From Symbiodinium natans (lineage: Eukaryota; Sar; Dinophyceae; Suessiales; Symbiodiniaceae): a stretch of 64,000 nt of DNA. The stretch spans positions 796,001 to 860,000 of the forward strand of contig CAJNDS010002179.1 of assembly GCA_905221605.1 (NCBI GenBank), written 5' to 3'. Below the pieces are notes generated by a model, which worked only from the letters and a program-made list of their open reading frames with translations, did not search any database and was not told the origin of the DNA. Shown piece after piece: positions 40,454 through 50,561 of this stretch; positions within the stretch are counted from its first letter, which is position 1, and the number at the start of each line of letters is the position of its first letter. The position numbers and the translations under genes are program-made.

Positions 40454-41220
40454 TTATAATGCAACCCCCCCGAAACGCAGCAGCCCTTCCCCTTTCGCTC
40501 GCGTCTTCTCAGGACCCCCACGGAGTACTTGAGCCACTGCATGAAGGCTGTGCCACCCGACTTCTCCTTGGCAGCGGAGCACGTAGAACAAGGCGCCGAA
40601 GTACCGAAGCCCCGTGAACCCTAAAAGGGTATAATGGTTCATATACCTCAAAATAGGGATTCTAGTAGTATTGGGTATATGACCCCAATTGTTAGGCTAC
40701 GAGGATCTGGAAACCGGGATATCGGGCAGGCGAATTGTGTTGGAATGTAGCGGAAGTAGGTCGAACAGGCAAAGGCGTGCCCATGCTCGTTCATGATTAG
40801 GGTTTAGGGTTTAGGGTTTAGGGTTTAGGGTTTAGGGTTTAGGATTTAGGGTGCCGGGGTAGGGCAGTTCTAGCCTCCGCCTACACCGACTGAAGTCAGC
40901 TTCCTCAGATTCGGTCTTGGGTCTTGAGTTTTAAGGGGCATAAGGAGGGATGTGTAGAAGGGACCCTTCATGATTTTCCCCTGTATAACCCCCTATGTAT
41001 ACCGTGTGTAGTCCCTATACTCCTTCCTAGCCCCTAAAGAGCCCCCAAGTAACCCCTAAGGCCCCTTACAAGGGTCCCTTGGTCCCTGAATAAACCCTAA
41101 ACCCTAAACCTAAACCCACGGAGTCCAAAAATGCAGCTCGGCCTCATCCCAAAGGAAAACGAACGGCTCTTCTGGGCTGGGCACGTCCTGCAGCCAACTG
41201 GCCGGCCGGGTGCCCGAACA
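40454..41220 (-). CDS. Candidate 3' part of a gene, four exons, unknown function
   Basis: From 5' to 3': 41220-41116 (ASWLQDVPSPEEPFVFLWDE, donor CCGTGG|GTTTAGG), 40925-40860 (RPKTESEEADFSRCRRRLEL), 40793-40697 (GHAFACSTYFRYIPTQFACP, donor CCTC|GTAGCC) and 40620-40454 (FTGLRYFGALFYVLRCQGEV, ending FGGVAL then stop). The gaps are a telomeric array plus the IE-8 element (40925-41088), an array (40798-40855) and a short element (40618-40690). A plausible soluble protein with aromatic-rich segments; family not recognised. Confidence 0.45.
40925..41088. mobile_element. IE-8 element
   Basis: TTAAGGGGCATAAGGAGGGA at the left; AAGTAACCCCTAAGGCCCCT then TACAAGGGTCCCTTGG at the right. Related to 34978-35112. 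Confidence 0.6.
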
Positions 41221-41227
41221 AGGGTTT

Positions 41228-41288
41228 GAGGTTTAGGGTTTAGGGTTTAGGGTTTAGGGTTTAGGGTTTAGGGTTTAGGGTTTAGGGT
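41228..41288 (+). repeat. TTTAGGG array, 8 units
   Basis: Perfect units next to a C-rich tract. Confidence 0.9.
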
Positions 41289-41769
41289 TACTCTCCACTC
41301 CCCCCCCCGACCGGTGTTCAAGGCACCTTGTGGCCCGGGGCCCTCCACAAGTGAACAGGAGACCCACAAGCGCCCCCGCAAGCATTCGTCCCCAAAGCAC
41401 TGGCTTAGGGTTCAGGGATGTGTTTTGGGTTTAGGGTTTAGGGTGGCTGAACCCGAAAGCCTTGGATTCAACGGACGACTCCGTCCCCCTTCCCCCCACA
41501 AAAACATGTAGGTATGTGTGTACATATATACATATATATATATATGTATATATATATATACAGGGCCTTGAAGCCCGAAGCCTTTAAAACCCCAAGCCCT
41601 CAGCATTCATCGCATTTTGAGGCTCTCAGCTCTAACATCTCGCAACCCGCAAGTTCCACTTGACGGAGCTCCGCTCTGAAACCCTTGTTTGCCCCAGGTC
41701 TCTCTGACGTGAAACCCTTTTTCGAACCCGTGCTCTCTGACGTGAACCCCTAAACCCTAACTTCTAGGG

Positions 41770-42412
41770 CTTGCAAGGGCTCCTGCACCCATGGAGGACC
41801 ATCGAGCGGGGAGAACAGCGTCGTCCCATAGGGCCCACCTCAGGAACGCAGGTTCAGCTGATCGATTTTTTGAAGGGAACACCTCTAAAGCGTTTGTGGG
41901 TGTTGGGCTTTAAGCCTTTTTGCCGCCCAGCCCAACTCCAAGGGGGTTGAAGGCAGGGGATGAAAGTTGTAAGGGGTCCTTGTTCCCATATCACGGCTTA
42001 CTACGGCCTGTTTCGGATTATGAAGCCCTTGTTCGGAAAATATGGGGCAAGTACACCCCCCCTTCCACCCACTTGGTTCCTTATGAGAGCTTCTGACTTG
42101 GGGATCAGTTGGGCATCTTGCATTCTGAGCTGCCGCTGCCGCAAGCCGCGTCGTCCAGGGGCGGGAAGGACAAATTCTGCACGCAACAGCCTGGAGAACC
42201 CTTCTGCCTAAACCCGAAGCCCCTAACGCCCTGTAGAAGCAGTCTCCCCAACCCTCAAAAGGCCTACCTAGATACGTCTGCGCCTGTACAACTCGCAGAA
42301 CCCATGAGTCGAGGCCTGGAGCTAATTTGCAGAGTCTTCTTGGCGTGTGGGGGGGCCTTTGGGGGAGGGCACGGCTCAGAACTTCATGGTCCCTTACAAG
42401 AGTCAAGCTGAT
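41770..42412 (-). CDS. Three exon-like stretches
   Basis: 42412-42262 reads REVLS-like RDHEVLSRALPQRPP and LAPGLDSWVLRVVQAQTYLG with donor CTAG|GTAGGCC. 42190-42001 reads RQRQLRMQDAQLIPKSEALI. 41860-41770 reads AEPAFLRWALWDDAVLPARW. They are in different frames of a region where one 250-codon frame is also open; I prefer the spliced reading because of composition and donors. Confidence 0.35.
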
Positions 42413-42489
42413 CAGTAGTAAGCTCCGAAAGGGCCAAACCCTACACTCTGAACCCCTAAGCCCTAAAGCCCTAACGTCCCCTAAACCCG

Positions 42490-42735
42490 TTTTTGGCAGC
42501 TGGGCTCGCAGCGACCGCCAGAATGCGGGCTTTCCCCAAAGCCCCCAAACCCCCCAAAGTCCCCAAAGTCCCCACGGCAAAGTCTCCAGAGTCCTTAAAG
42601 ACCCCAAAGCCCCCAAAGTCCCCAAAAAGACGCGCACTTCACCCCACTCTCGGCCAAGCTGCGGTGGAAGGTCCAGAAGTCGTCGAAGCAGCCTCAGCCG
42701 ACATGTGGAGGGTTGTACCTTCTGAACACTCCGTG
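42490..42735 (+). CDS. Plus-strand Lys/Pro-repeat exon candidate
   Basis: PKAPKPPKVPKVPTAKSPES-type repeats arise from tandem CCCCAAAG units. The frame ends near SADMWRVVPSEHSVV at G|GTGGGTTTAGGG. It could equally be simple repeat. Confidence 0.25.
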
Positions 42736-42832
42736 GTGGGTTTAGGGTTTAGGGTTTAGGGGTGGGGCGGGGGTGGGGTTCAGGGGTTGGTCAGGCTTCT
42801 TCTTCTGCTTATTATTCTTTCGCACTCTTTTT

Positions 42833-42836
<4 letters not shown>

Positions 42837-42904
<68 letters not shown>
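42837..42904. repeat. CT dinucleotide repeat, about 33 units
   Basis: Pure CT repeat after a T-run. Confidence 0.98.
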
Positions 42905-42907
<3 letters not shown>

Positions 42908-42924
42908 GGGTTTGCGGACTCAGC

Positions 42925-43528
42925 CATTCATGCAGCTTGCAGCTTTCTCAAGGCACAACCGGTTGCTCCAGGTAAGGTTACCCTCGGAAGGTCCCTTGTA
43001 CGCCTGATCTGCCGACTCGGGCCCAAACCCGTCAAAGACTTCTCGCCCGATTCCTAAACCCTCCACCCTACGAAAGCAGCCAACTGCCGCAGCAACCCCG
43101 GTCATTTTGACCCCAGACGCTAACCCCTAAACCCTTTTTAATCAGGAAGGAGCTGTGGCATATGCCAGGGAGCGAAACTCATCCACACAAGCCTTCTCAA
43201 TGCTCTCGAGAGGGCATCATCTGCAACCCTGGACTCTGTACCCTAACCCCAAGCCCTTCAAGGGTTTTGGGGTTTAAGGCGCCCTTCAACCCTTTTTTCA
43301 CAAGGGACTCGACTGCTGCCCTTTCTGCGCCTCCAGCCCTAAACCCCTTAAAACAAGCGGCCCTTAATCCCTAACCCCTTCTTTTTCGAGGAGGGACTGC
43401 AGTGCGGCTTAGCCCCTAAACACCGAAACTCCTTCAACCCTAAACCCTAAACCCTAAACTTCTGTCCCGAAAGGCCAGGTGCGCCCTGCAGCCCGAAGGC
43501 CAGATCGCAGCAATGCTCCTGGCAAATC
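42925..43528 (-). CDS. Two exon-like islands
   Basis: 43528-43460 reads RFARSIAAIWPSGCRAHLAF with donor GAA|GTTTAGGG. 43060-42925 reads REVFDGFGPESADQAYKGPS. The plus strand is also open over the second. Confidence 0.33.
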
Positions 43529-43690
43529 TGGGTTTCGGGCTTGGGCTTATGGGTTATGGGTGATGGGTTATGAGTCATGGGTTATGGGTTATGGGCCGTT
43601 ATGGGTTTAGGGTTTAGGGTTTAGGGCTTGGGGTTTAGGGTTTAGGGTTTGGGGTTTGGGGTTTAGGGTTTAGGGTTCAGGGTTTAGGGT

Positions 43691-43773
43691 TACTCACAGC
43701 CCTTAATATGGCTTACAGTACCCCTGTTATAATCCCTATGAAAGGACTGTGAGTATAAAAAGGAAAACATCCC
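43691..43773. mobile_element. IE-4 inverted-repeat element
   Basis: CTATGAAAGGACTGTGAGTA and AAGGAAAACATCCC at the right; CACAGCCCTTAATATG at the left. Confidence 0.7.
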
Positions 43774-44243
43774 AACATATGGGTTTAGAGTTTAGGGGCT
43801 TCGACTCTGACACTAGCGGGCTCGGGCGAGGATCCATTACGGGGTTTGGAGTTCAGGCTGCCGGGGGTCGACTTTAGAATCACTGGGGTGTCAGGATTTT
43901 GAGTGATTTGGGCACCTCCCAAACCAGGAAACCCCATCTTCAGCCATCATCATTTTAGGAGTGCCAGGAGGTGAGGCCTGCTAAGCACAAGATGCTAGGA
44001 AGACAGCTTGCTGGGACCTGGGGCTTGGGGCGTGATTTTCTTGCTTGTTCTGCATTGAAATTGGCTCCTTGACCTGCTAACCCTAACCCCTAACCCCGAA
44101 GCCCAGCGAGAAAACACCGCATGGAGCCGAAGGGGCCTAAATCCTGCAATGCCATCTTTGGCCCTAAGCCCCCAATGCTTCTTTCAGGGAAGCCCCTCCG
44201 CAAACCCGACACAAGCGCAAGGCTCAGACCCTTGGGCCCCTAT
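43774..44243. other. Unassigned sequence
   Basis: Begins with TTCGACTCTGACACTAGCGG next to telomeric repeat. No convincing frame on either strand. Confidence 0.4.
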
Positions 44244-44345
44244 TCTATACTCCCCTTAGAACCTCAATAAACATATGAATTTCAATATCCTCTTGGGTTT
44301 TTTCTGACCAGAAATAAAAAAGTAATTCACAAGGGGATATAGTAT
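44244..44345. mobile_element. IE-3 introner-like element
   Basis: CTATACTCCCCTTAGAACCT, CAATATCCTCTTGGG and ACAAGGGGATATAG match CK1 intron 3. An exon-like island (44397-44482) lies just upstream on the minus strand. Confidence 0.85.
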
Positions 44346-44396
44346 TCACTACCCTAGTATAAACAAGAATAGAAAATAATCCCCCTGGTAGTTGCT

Positions 44397-44884
44397 ACCC
44401 CGCAGCGGCTCCTCGGATAGACCCCCAGACCAGCAGAGGTTGTCAGCCCATGGTGTGCGGAAGTGCCACACCTGGTCTTGGGCTAAAGGGGTTTAGGGTT
44501 TAGGGTTTAGGGTTTAGGGTTTAGGGTTTAGGGGTTGGGGCTTCTAGTGCGCGCACACACGCTCGTGATCTATTCAAGCTCGCCTCCAGTTGGATTGTTT
44601 ACATGATATGTTGAATCTGGGGCATACAGGGGATTACAGCATTTCTTGGGGCGAAGCCTCGTGAAGACTTCAGGAACCCAGCTCAGGCCCCAGCTGGCGC
44701 CGGTGCAGGCGCGGCCGGGGTCGGCAGACCTGGAGGGTGGCTCGCAGGGGTTGCGGGGGGGGGGGGGGGGGGCTTCCGCATGGAAAACGGGAAGCAGCAT
44801 GGGCTCAACAGCTAAGCCACGACCGGGCCTAGATCTTGGAACATGCCCAAGACGCGCGACCAGAACACCTGACTCAGGGCGCAT
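44397..44884 (-). CDS. Exon-like islands, one terminal
   Basis: 44884-44570 is open for 104 codons, with VARLGHVPRSRPGRGLAVEP, a poly-Pro from a C-run, then GLSWVPEVFTRLRPKKCCNP and a stop at 44570. A telomeric array follows, then 44482-44397 reads QVWHFRTPWADNLCWSGGLS with donor GCGG|GTAGCA. The stop suggests two genes. Confidence 0.38.
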
Positions 44885-44954
44885 CTCTGAACCGCGGCTT
44901 AAGGTTCAGGGTTTAGGGTGTAGGGTTTAGGGTTTAGGGTTTAGGGTGTAGGGT

Positions 44955-45298
44955 TTATGAGCCCCAACTTGCCCAAAACTTCGAAAAGTCAACCTTCAAC
45001 CCCGCCTGGCTCTGTTGAAAGCAGCGCAAGTTTTGCGTCGCCATGGCGGCAGACACGGCCGAACCATCCAAGGTGGCGACCTGCCAACATGGGCGTACAA
45101 GCTGGGCATCTGGGGGTGTACGATAATATGGGACCACATCCCCACATAGTCGGATCCCCTTATAAATGAGGACCGCAGTAAGGTACCCCTAATTTGGGAA
45201 CCCTCCATATTTGCGAAACCACATGGAGCTTTGCGGACCTGTGCGCGGGGGCTTGTGATTCTTCGACCGTTGCTGATTTCTAGGGTCTCCAGGCGCAT
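44955..45298 (-). CDS. Two exon-like islands around a short element, terminal stop
   Basis: 45298-45214 reads MRLETLEISNGRRITSPRAQ. An inverted-repeat-like element (about 45112-45212) intervenes. 45110-44955 reads VATLDGSAVSAAMATQNLRC and ends WASWGS before stop. Confidence 0.42.
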
Positions 45299-45383
45299 AG
45301 GGGATCGTGCAAGCCCTCAACCCCATTCAAGAAACACGCCGCGGCGAAGGCCCGCGACCTGTGAAATGCAAACGGCTCTCTGC

Positions 45384-45759
45384 CTACTGCTCTCTTTTAA
45401 GTTTTCGGGGCCCAAGTGCGCGGCCCCGTGTCGGATTTTTTTGCTGAGAACAGCCATGTACAGGCACGCTCGGCTTCTGTCTCTCTGACTGCTTCTCACT
45501 CTTGCCGACTGCGCGCCCCCCTGCTTCGGGTTCGCAGCGGCACGAACAGCTAGCCGCGAGCTCAGGGTTGGTCCCCCCCCCCCGACGCAGAGCTCGCCAA
45601 AGGACTGTTAGCATAAAGCGGAACATCCCAATGGCAAACCCTAAACCCTCGAGCCCCTTGTCGCAAAACTGCCAACCCCCCCCCCCCAAGAAAAAAATGA
45701 AAAAATCAAAGCATAAACAGATTCTTCCTTATAAGGCTAGGGCTTCTCCTTCTGTTTTT

Positions 45760-45792
<33 letters not shown>

Positions 45793-46700
45793 GGCCTACT
45801 CTAAGCCCTCAAACCCTGAACCCCTCAAAGCCCCTACAGGTCGACCTGCAGCAGGAGGTCGGGCAGGCCCTCGAACCTTCCCACCGCCGGGGCTCGGAGG
45901 TACTCCTTGGCTTCGCTGGCTTCTGGACTCTTGGGCTTTTGCGGTTTGGGGTTTACACGGCGCTCTCCGAGTCTGAGCAACTGAGCGCGACTGCACGGGG
46001 TTTGGGGTTTGGGGTTTGGGGTTTGGGGTTTGGGGTTTTGGGTTTTGGGTTCAGGGTTTAGAGAGGATTCTGGCATTTCGGGGTCAGGGGTTGTGTTTCT
46101 TGAGCGCCACTTCTCCAACCAGCTCTAGAAAACAAGGCTGAAGCAAGGTGCCCGATCCTGCGCCCTAGCCCCTGCCCCAGTTCGCTTGCAATGGAAGGCG
46201 CAGACAAGACCCAAAAGCGCGCGAAACGAAGCCAACAGTGCACTGCTTGACCAGGCCGTTGCGGGACGCACTGGCCCTATCCATTCTCATCAAAAAATAG
46301 ATCATGCTCCCGGCCTCTAACCCCTAAAAATCCCTCGACCTGCAGAAGTCCTGAAGCTGAGCCAAGATAATGCCTTGGCCAAGCTGCCGTGAACTGCAGC
46401 CAGTAGTCTCTGGCCTGTGGGGCTTGGGGGACCTCTGTAAAAGATGTTGGATGAAGCAAGGCAGCGGCAGGGGCTCTCAATAGTAACAGAGTGACAACCC
46501 AGGGTCGGATTGAGTTCGGGCTTCCAGCCGGATGATGACGGAGTTTAGGGCATTTGAGGTTCAGATTCTTTGGATGCTGAGAACCTCCTAGGTCCTAGGT
46601 GACCACATCATGGGACGGGGGGAGCGGGGAGGCGGTCTTGCATGAGCCTCCAAGTACTCCAGCTCGAAGGGCGAGAACCTCACACCATGCGGATTCTTTA
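45384..46700 (-). CDS. Series of exon-like islands
   Basis: 46700-46590 (NPHGVRFSPFELEYLEAHAR), 46480-46340 (DYWLQFTAAWPRHYLGSASG), 46243-46080 (SIASELGQGLGRRIGHLASA) and 45600-45384 (GGGTNPELAASCSCRCEPEA, ending KREQ at a GTAGGC donor). A 30-bp half IE-4 element lies at 45598-45629 and a G29 tract at 45762-45790. Linkage into one gene is not established. Confidence 0.35.
46000..46048 (+). repeat. GGGGTTT variant array
   Basis: Six GGGGTTT units instead of TTTAGGG, followed by GGGTTTT units. Confidence 0.9.
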
Positions 46701-46744
46701 GGGCTTAGGGTTTAGGGATTAAGGTTTAGGGAAGCCACAGGCCT

Positions 46745-46840
46745 CAAATGTACAAAGCCGGGGGTGTCCCGGATCTTCACCAAGAACCGCCAGACTTCGA
46801 CTTATCAAAGTCTAGGCTCCGAAAGCAACGTGGCTCTCTG
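46745..46840 (+). CDS. Weak plus-strand exon candidate
   Basis: GVPDLHQEPPDFDLSKSRLR runs into a TC-rich microsatellite. Only composition supports it. Confidence 0.2.
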
Positions 46841-47065
46841 TCTCTCTCTCTCTCTCTCGCTCTCTCTCTCTCTCGCAGACTCGGGTCCGTCAGCCCTAAA
46901 CCCTACATCCTACATCCTACGCCCTCCGCCCTGTTTTTGCATCCGGACTCCTGCGGGTGTGAACCCGGAACCCTTGTGCCCAAAACCCTAAACCCAAAAC
47001 CCTACACCCTAAACCCTAAACCCTAAAACCCTAAAACCCTAAACCCTAAACCCTAAACCCTAAAC

Positions 47066-48062
47066 CCTTCACTGTGCGGGCCGAAGGAGCGGATGGGGAC
47101 AGGCGCCTCGGCCCGGAAGCTGCTCTCCGAAGGGCTGCCTTAGGGGAATTGTTCAGGGTTTAGGGTTTAGGGTTTCGGGTTTAGGGTTTAGGGTTTAGGG
47201 TTTAGGGTTTAGGGTTAGGATGCTCCTTCTTATACTAACAGTTCCTTAATAGGGATTACAAAATGGGGGGGGGGGGGGGCATAATCCCCTACTAAGGACT
47301 GTCAGTATAAGGGGGAACATTCCAAGCCTGAGGGCTTGAACGGGCTCAGGGTTTACGAGCTCAAGATGGTTTAGGTAGGGTTTTAGGGTGCTTACAAGGG
47401 TTTAGGGTTTAGGGTTTAGGGTTTGGGGAGTTTTGTTTAAATTTCGGGGTTGGGAGTTTTAGGGCTTTGGGCTATAGGGTTGTACGGTTTTCGTGTTTGG
47501 GGGTCAGGGAACCCCATGCCCGAAAACCTTGGGGGGGTGAGCAGGGGTTTACGGTTGAGGGTGTCGGGGGTTGTTCTAAATTGTAGTATAACTTATCACC
47601 GATTTCTTTTCCATCTGGGCTGGGTGGGGAGACCCTAAACCCTAAGCCCTTAACATAGGGTCATTTCTGGGGGAGCTGGTAGGGCTTTGGGCCCAGGGTC
47701 ATGGGATTTGGGGATTGGGACTTTAAGATCTAGGGGTTTACGGAGTGTTCAGGGCCTCTGTACACTGGAATGAGGACTTTTGGGACTTCTTGAAATTCAG
47801 ATGCTATGATAGGGATTATCAACGGGACGGTTGGTGAATAAGGCTCAGGAAAATGTCTGGGGTTGTTACTACGTCCCATCCTTGTCAGCGTGGTGTTTGC
47901 CTTGTTTGAATGTCGGAGTCGCAGGTGCTGGCAGGCATCCGCTCGGTTACACTTCGTGCAACAGCAGCCGCCAAATGCCAAAGTTGGCATGCAACGCAGG
48001 GGCGTCCGGAATTCGAATTTGGGCCCTTTTGGGCCCCTTTGGATTCTCTCCAATAGGGCCAA
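47066..48062 (-). CDS. Exon-like island and a longer ORF
   Basis: 48062-47733 is open for 110 codons (ALLERIQRGPKGPKFEFRTP and CCCTKCNRADACQHLRLRHS, ending HSVNP before stop). The complementary strand is also open. 47139-47066 reads GSPSESSFRAEAPVPIRSFG with acceptor CCCTAAG and donor GAAGG|GTTTAGGG. They may be separate genes. Confidence 0.35.
47218..47323. mobile_element. IE-4 element with G17 loop
   Basis: CTTATACTAACAGTTCCTTA at the left mirrors TAAGGACTGTCAGTATAAGG at the right; a G homopolymer lies near the centre. Confidence 0.88.
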
Positions 48063-48159
48063 CTGCCGTGCGACACACCTCCCTAAACCCTAAACCCTAA
48101 ACCCTAAACCCTAAACCCTAAACCCTAAACCCTAAACCCTAAACCCTAAACCCCTCAGC

Positions 48160-48284
48160 ACGGCGGCGCAATTGGAACGTTTGACTACGCAGGCTACGCA
48201 GACTATGCAGGTCGGGGTCCAACTTGTGGCCTTTTCCAGGTCTCGATGGGCTCTGCCCATCGTACAGTTATCGTCTCAGATGGG
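48160..48284 (+). CDS. Plus-strand exon-like island
   Basis: AIGTFDYAGYADYAGRGPTC followed by GLFQVSMGSAHRTVIVSDG, ending GATGG|GTGATT. A second plus frame is also open. Confidence 0.35.
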
Positions 48285-48686
48285 TGATTCTCTAAGTTAA
48301 GGGCCCCTGTTGGGGTCCTTCTTTTAAGGGCGCCGTACTATTTTAGGGCTTGATGCTGCCGTAGCTTAGTTCAACCCCCCCAGGTCGGGTCACATCAGGG
48401 CGTGTGAGACGAGGGAGTCGCAGCGCGCCATTTGCCCGCCCAAGGCCGCCATCCTTAGCACGTCTCTTGGCTGCACTTAGGAGGGTAGCAACAAACAAAA
48501 CTTTTAGCTACCTTATTAAGAAACCCAATAAACCCAAAAGGATAAAGATGTAAAGTTACAGTAAAGCACCACAAAGGTCTCAGGCCTGCACTTAGACCCG
48601 AAGCCTTGCAGCAGAATGAGCTCCCCAGGTCACTAACACCTCCACCACCCCGAGATAGGGGAGAGGGGGGAAGGAAGCTCGCAAAA
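48285..48686. other. Unassigned sequence
   Basis: No convincing coding frame, RNA gene or element. Confidence 0.4.
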
Positions 48687-48795
48687 TACCCTAAACCCTA
48701 AACCCTAAACCCTAAACCCTAAACCCTAAACCCTAAACCCTAAACCCTAAACCCTAAACCCTAGACCCTAAACCCTAAACCCTAAACCCTAAGAA
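48687..48795 (-). repeat. CCCTAAA array, about 15 units
   Basis: One CCCTAGA variant. A second array of 10 units lies at 48083-48152. Confidence 0.95.
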
Positions 48796-48980
48796 CCCTA
48801 AACTTGGGGTTACAGCTTTGCAGGGCCCAAAAAACCCCCCAAAAGGTCCGAGAAACCTCCTTCTGCTCATTCCAAGGGGCCCTGCAAGCCCCTCTTTTTG
48901 CAACCCTACATACCCTAAACCCTAAACCCTAAACCCTAAACCCTAGCCCCTTAAAAAGAAACCCTGAAGCTTCGAACCTC

Positions 48981-49400
48981 TCACAGCAAAGAAGTGCCAG
49001 GACACCTATACTCCCCTTAGAACCTTGATAAAAATAATGGTTTTGTTAATATCCTCTTGGGTTTTATATAAACAAAAACAAGAAATTCCCAAGGGGTAGG
49101 TTCCTTGAACCCTAAACCCTAAGCCCTAAACCCTAGAAGTGCCAGGACACAGGTAGTCCGGCGAGCACATCTCCCGCGCGAGGTCGGCAGCCGTCCGGCA
49201 ACGGGAGTTCTTGAGATCGAGCCGGGCCCCTCGGACCTTGGCGGGGGTGTTCCGGCTTAGGGTTTAGGGTTTAGGTTTTTTTTTTCGCTCCCGCATAGCT
49301 GGCCGAACCGCAGGTAGGGTTAGTCGTTGGTCTGCTCAGAGGAAAAAAGGGCGGCCCCGCCGGAGGACCTACAACAACATTCTCTTCCCCCTGCACTTTA
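48981..49400 (-). CDS. 3' end of an unknown gene, three exons
   Basis: 49400-49290 reads ENVVVGPPAGPPFFPLSRPT. 49255-49151 reads LKNSRCRTAADLAREMCSPD and ends ACCT|GTGTCC. The last exon 49005-48981 completes the frame as CPGTSLL and stop. The intron 49006-49150 starts with GTGTCCTGGCACTTCT and the last exon begins with the same 16 bases, so the intron sits exactly on a target duplication. Phase is consistent (2 + 1). Family unknown. Confidence 0.55.
49006..49134 (-). mobile_element. IE-3 introner plus telomeric tail
   Basis: 49006-49100 carries CTATACTCCCCTTAGAACCT, AATATCCTCTTGGG and CCCAAGGGG; 49101-49134 is CCCTAAA-type repeat. The composite is flanked by AGAAGTGCCAGGACAC at 48990-49005 and 49135-49150. 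Confidence 0.88.
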
Positions 49401-49598
49401 GCAGTTATAGGGTTTAGGGTTTAGGGTTTTGTGTTTAGGGTTCGGGGGTGTAGGGATTCAGGTTTGTTGTTTGTCCGGGTTTAAGGGCTTCAGGTATGCT
49501 TTGGGTTGGCCATGTGCACGATGTGCCCCAAAGCCCCCAACCCTCAACCCAGGATTCTGGGTTTAGGGTTTAGGGTTTAGGGTTAGGGTTTAGGGTTT

Positions 49599-49665
49599 TT
49601 GAGTGCAACGGGCCGATCTCCGGGCACACCAAGCCCTCTTGCTCTGTGTTTCGCCACGAAGTCAT
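49599..49665 (-). CDS. Weak exon-like island
   Basis: DFVAKHRARGLGVPGDRPVA; another frame on the same strand is also open. Confidence 0.25.
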
Positions 49666-50034
49666 AGATTAAACATGGTTTTATAGGGATTAGAATACCC
49701 CAAAAAGGTTAAAGGTTTAAACCCTAAACCCTAAACCCTAAACCCCAAACCCTAAACCCTAAACCCTTGTAAGCACCCATGAGTTACCTACTCTACTACT
49801 AAGCTGATGATGAAAAGCAAGGGGCCATCAGCGCCGCAGCTGCTTCGTAGTTGCCTCGCTTCCAACATGCATCACTTGTAGGCTTCACCACCCTACCCAA
49901 GAAGCCTTAAGACTTCCACCCGCCCCTAACCCCCTACCCCAAACATAAACGGGGGTCTGCAAAGACAGCTAGAGCTGGACCAGCTGAGGCCGTAGTTTGC
50001 CCTCTAGCAACGAATCCTGCTAGGGCCCCAACTC
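49666..50034. other. Unassigned sequence with a short array
   Basis: CCCTAAA units near 49720-49768; nothing else assignable. Confidence 0.4.
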
Positions 50035-50149
50035 CTGAACCCTGCTCTCGAGCCCATGTCAAAGTCCCCAGGACAAGACAGATCCCGAAATCGGAGCCCA
50101 GATTCCGCAGATGATGGCAATCATCAGCGGCGTGGCCCCGTAGTGATGG
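50035..50149 (+). CDS. Plus-strand exon-like island, SR-like
   Basis: MSKSPGQDRSRNRSPDSADD then GNHQRRGPVVM, ending GATG|GTAGCC directly before an IE-7 element. The Arg-Ser-Pro stretch is like SR-rich proteins but short. Confidence 0.35.
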
Positions 50150-50156
50150 TAGCCTA

Positions 50157-50222
50157 ACATAGGGGTCGGAATATGATCATTAACAGTATTCCCTTGTGGT
50201 CCCTTTATTCTTATTACTCGAA
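50157..50222 (-). mobile_element. IE-7 element, inverted orientation, no G run
   Basis: AGGGGTCGGAATATGATCAT and AGTATTCCCTTGTGGTCCCT are the reverse complement of the 37300 copy's right half. Confidence 0.65.
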
Positions 50223-50561
50223 TAACCCTGAACTCCCTGAACCCTAAACCTTAAACCTCAAACCCTAAACCCCAAACCCTAAATCCAAAACCCTATTCTA
50301 CTGATTAAGGCCCCTAGCCTACACTGCGCAGCTGCGTGGACCGGCGACCAGCTCGATGCTGAAAGCCCTTGAGCATCCAGAACCTGAACAGGCCACCGGC
50401 TTCACGGACAGGCCCATGGGCTTCAGGCTTAGAGGGTTTAGGGGTGAGGGGTTTAGGGCTTAGGGTTTGAGGTTTAGGGTGGTTTAGGGTTCAGGGTGCG
50501 GGGATTAGGGCCATTATAGGGTTTAGGACGAGCTTCATATCAAGCGAGACCCATAACCCAA

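Noticed and set aside
41885-42637. Single 250-codon minus ORF as one protein
   Set aside because: Composition changes sharply along it and better frames with splice-like edges exist inside; retained only in part.
48350-48385. Possible spliced-leader relic (CCGTAGCTTAGTTCAA)
   Set aside because: Only the first bases resemble the dinoflagellate spliced leader; the TTTTGGCTCAAG part is absent.
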